A stretch of DNA of 64,000 nucleotides. Origin: Phoronis australis (Eukaryota > Phoronida > Phoronidae). Every line of letters starts with the position of its first letter. Position 1 is the stretch's first letter. The translations under genes were made by a program, and so were the position numbers. Below are positions 63,750 through 64,000 of the stretch, one piece after another. The stretch is taken from NCBI GenBank assembly GCA_002633005.1, contig NMRA01000153.1, positions 755,637-819,636 on the forward strand, in the 5' to 3' direction. The notes below the pieces were generated by a model. The model did not search any database, was not told the DNA's origin, and saw only the letters and a program-made list of their open reading frames with translations.

Positions 63750-63965
63750 TACAGCACACATCACGAATTTTTGGCCGACCGGTCGGAAATTGGGCGACGA
63801 CCGGCCGTCGACCGGTCGTCTAGCCGACCACCAGCCGACCAACAACGGTCGGCTAGGAGCCGTCTGCTTAGTTGCCTCTGTGGTCGGCACTTGGGTCGGC
63901 TAATTGGTCACCTAGCGTAGACGGCCAATTCGGATTAAGCGTGTCCTTGGTCGGCAATTAGCATT
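63750..63965. repeat. Dispersed GC-richer repeat, copy 2
   Basis: It begins two bases after the Gypsy LTR with ACAGCACACATCACGAATTT and continues with GGCCGACCGGTCGG-type palindromic words, GGTCGTCTAGCCGACCA, GTTGCCTCTGTGGTCGGCA and TGGTCACCTAGCG. It is collinear with 10783-10990, more GC-rich and less decayed. Confidence 0.75.
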
Positions 63966-64000
63966 TTATGACTTAGCGGGTGAACTTTGGACAAACAAAC

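Overview
This window is animal nuclear DNA. It holds two large split genes with GT/AG introns, no bacterial-type gene clusters, and a very high load of transposons and minisatellites. The gene content (a HOIP/RNF31 orthologue and an INPP5K/INPP5J-type inositol 5-phosphatase) and the repeat style point to a marine invertebrate such as a non-vertebrate deuterostome or a lophotrochozoan. I cannot name the species from sequence alone. Three N runs (1460-1488, 28097-28763, 42578-42590) and one single N (2453) show it is a draft assembly.

Layout. 1-8974: no recognised gene. It holds a small hAT-like MITE, a 672-bp foldback element with a target-site duplication, a cluster of a 14-bp motif bracketing a frameshifted transposon ORF fragment, and a CpG-rich NRF1-like site that could mark an upstream non-coding first exon. 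8984-31467 (+): ten coding exons of RNF31 (HOIP, the linear-ubiquitin ligase), with PUB, B-box-like zinc finger, two NZF-type fingers and the UBA region, stopping at the first CxxC of RING1. Its introns carry minisatellites, a MITE, a tRNA-derived SINE, an inverted copy of a long dispersed repeat and a TTAA-flanked THAP-domain transposon (Kolobok-like). 32477-57823 (-): nine exons, one of them duplicated, of an inositol polyphosphate 5-phosphatase followed by a SKICH domain. Its introns are filled with a dispersed repeat rich in CTCF-like motifs, two nested hAT-like elements, foldback and LINE fragments and several satellites. 59363-63747 (+): a decayed Ty3/Gypsy retrotransposon with unusually short LTRs. 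63748-64000: a dispersed GC-rich repeat also present at 10783.

How the parts relate. RNF31 and the 5-phosphatase gene are convergent. Both lose their expected 3' coding exons in the same 1-kb interval (31468-32476), so sequence is probably missing or deleted there. The most notable structures are a 61-bp minisatellite built from the end of a phosphatase exon plus its 5' splice site, a tandemly duplicated 68-nt exon whose length forces mutually exclusive splicing, and a repeat family that places CTCF-like motifs at about 145-163-bp intervals and lies in one orientation relative to host-gene transcription.
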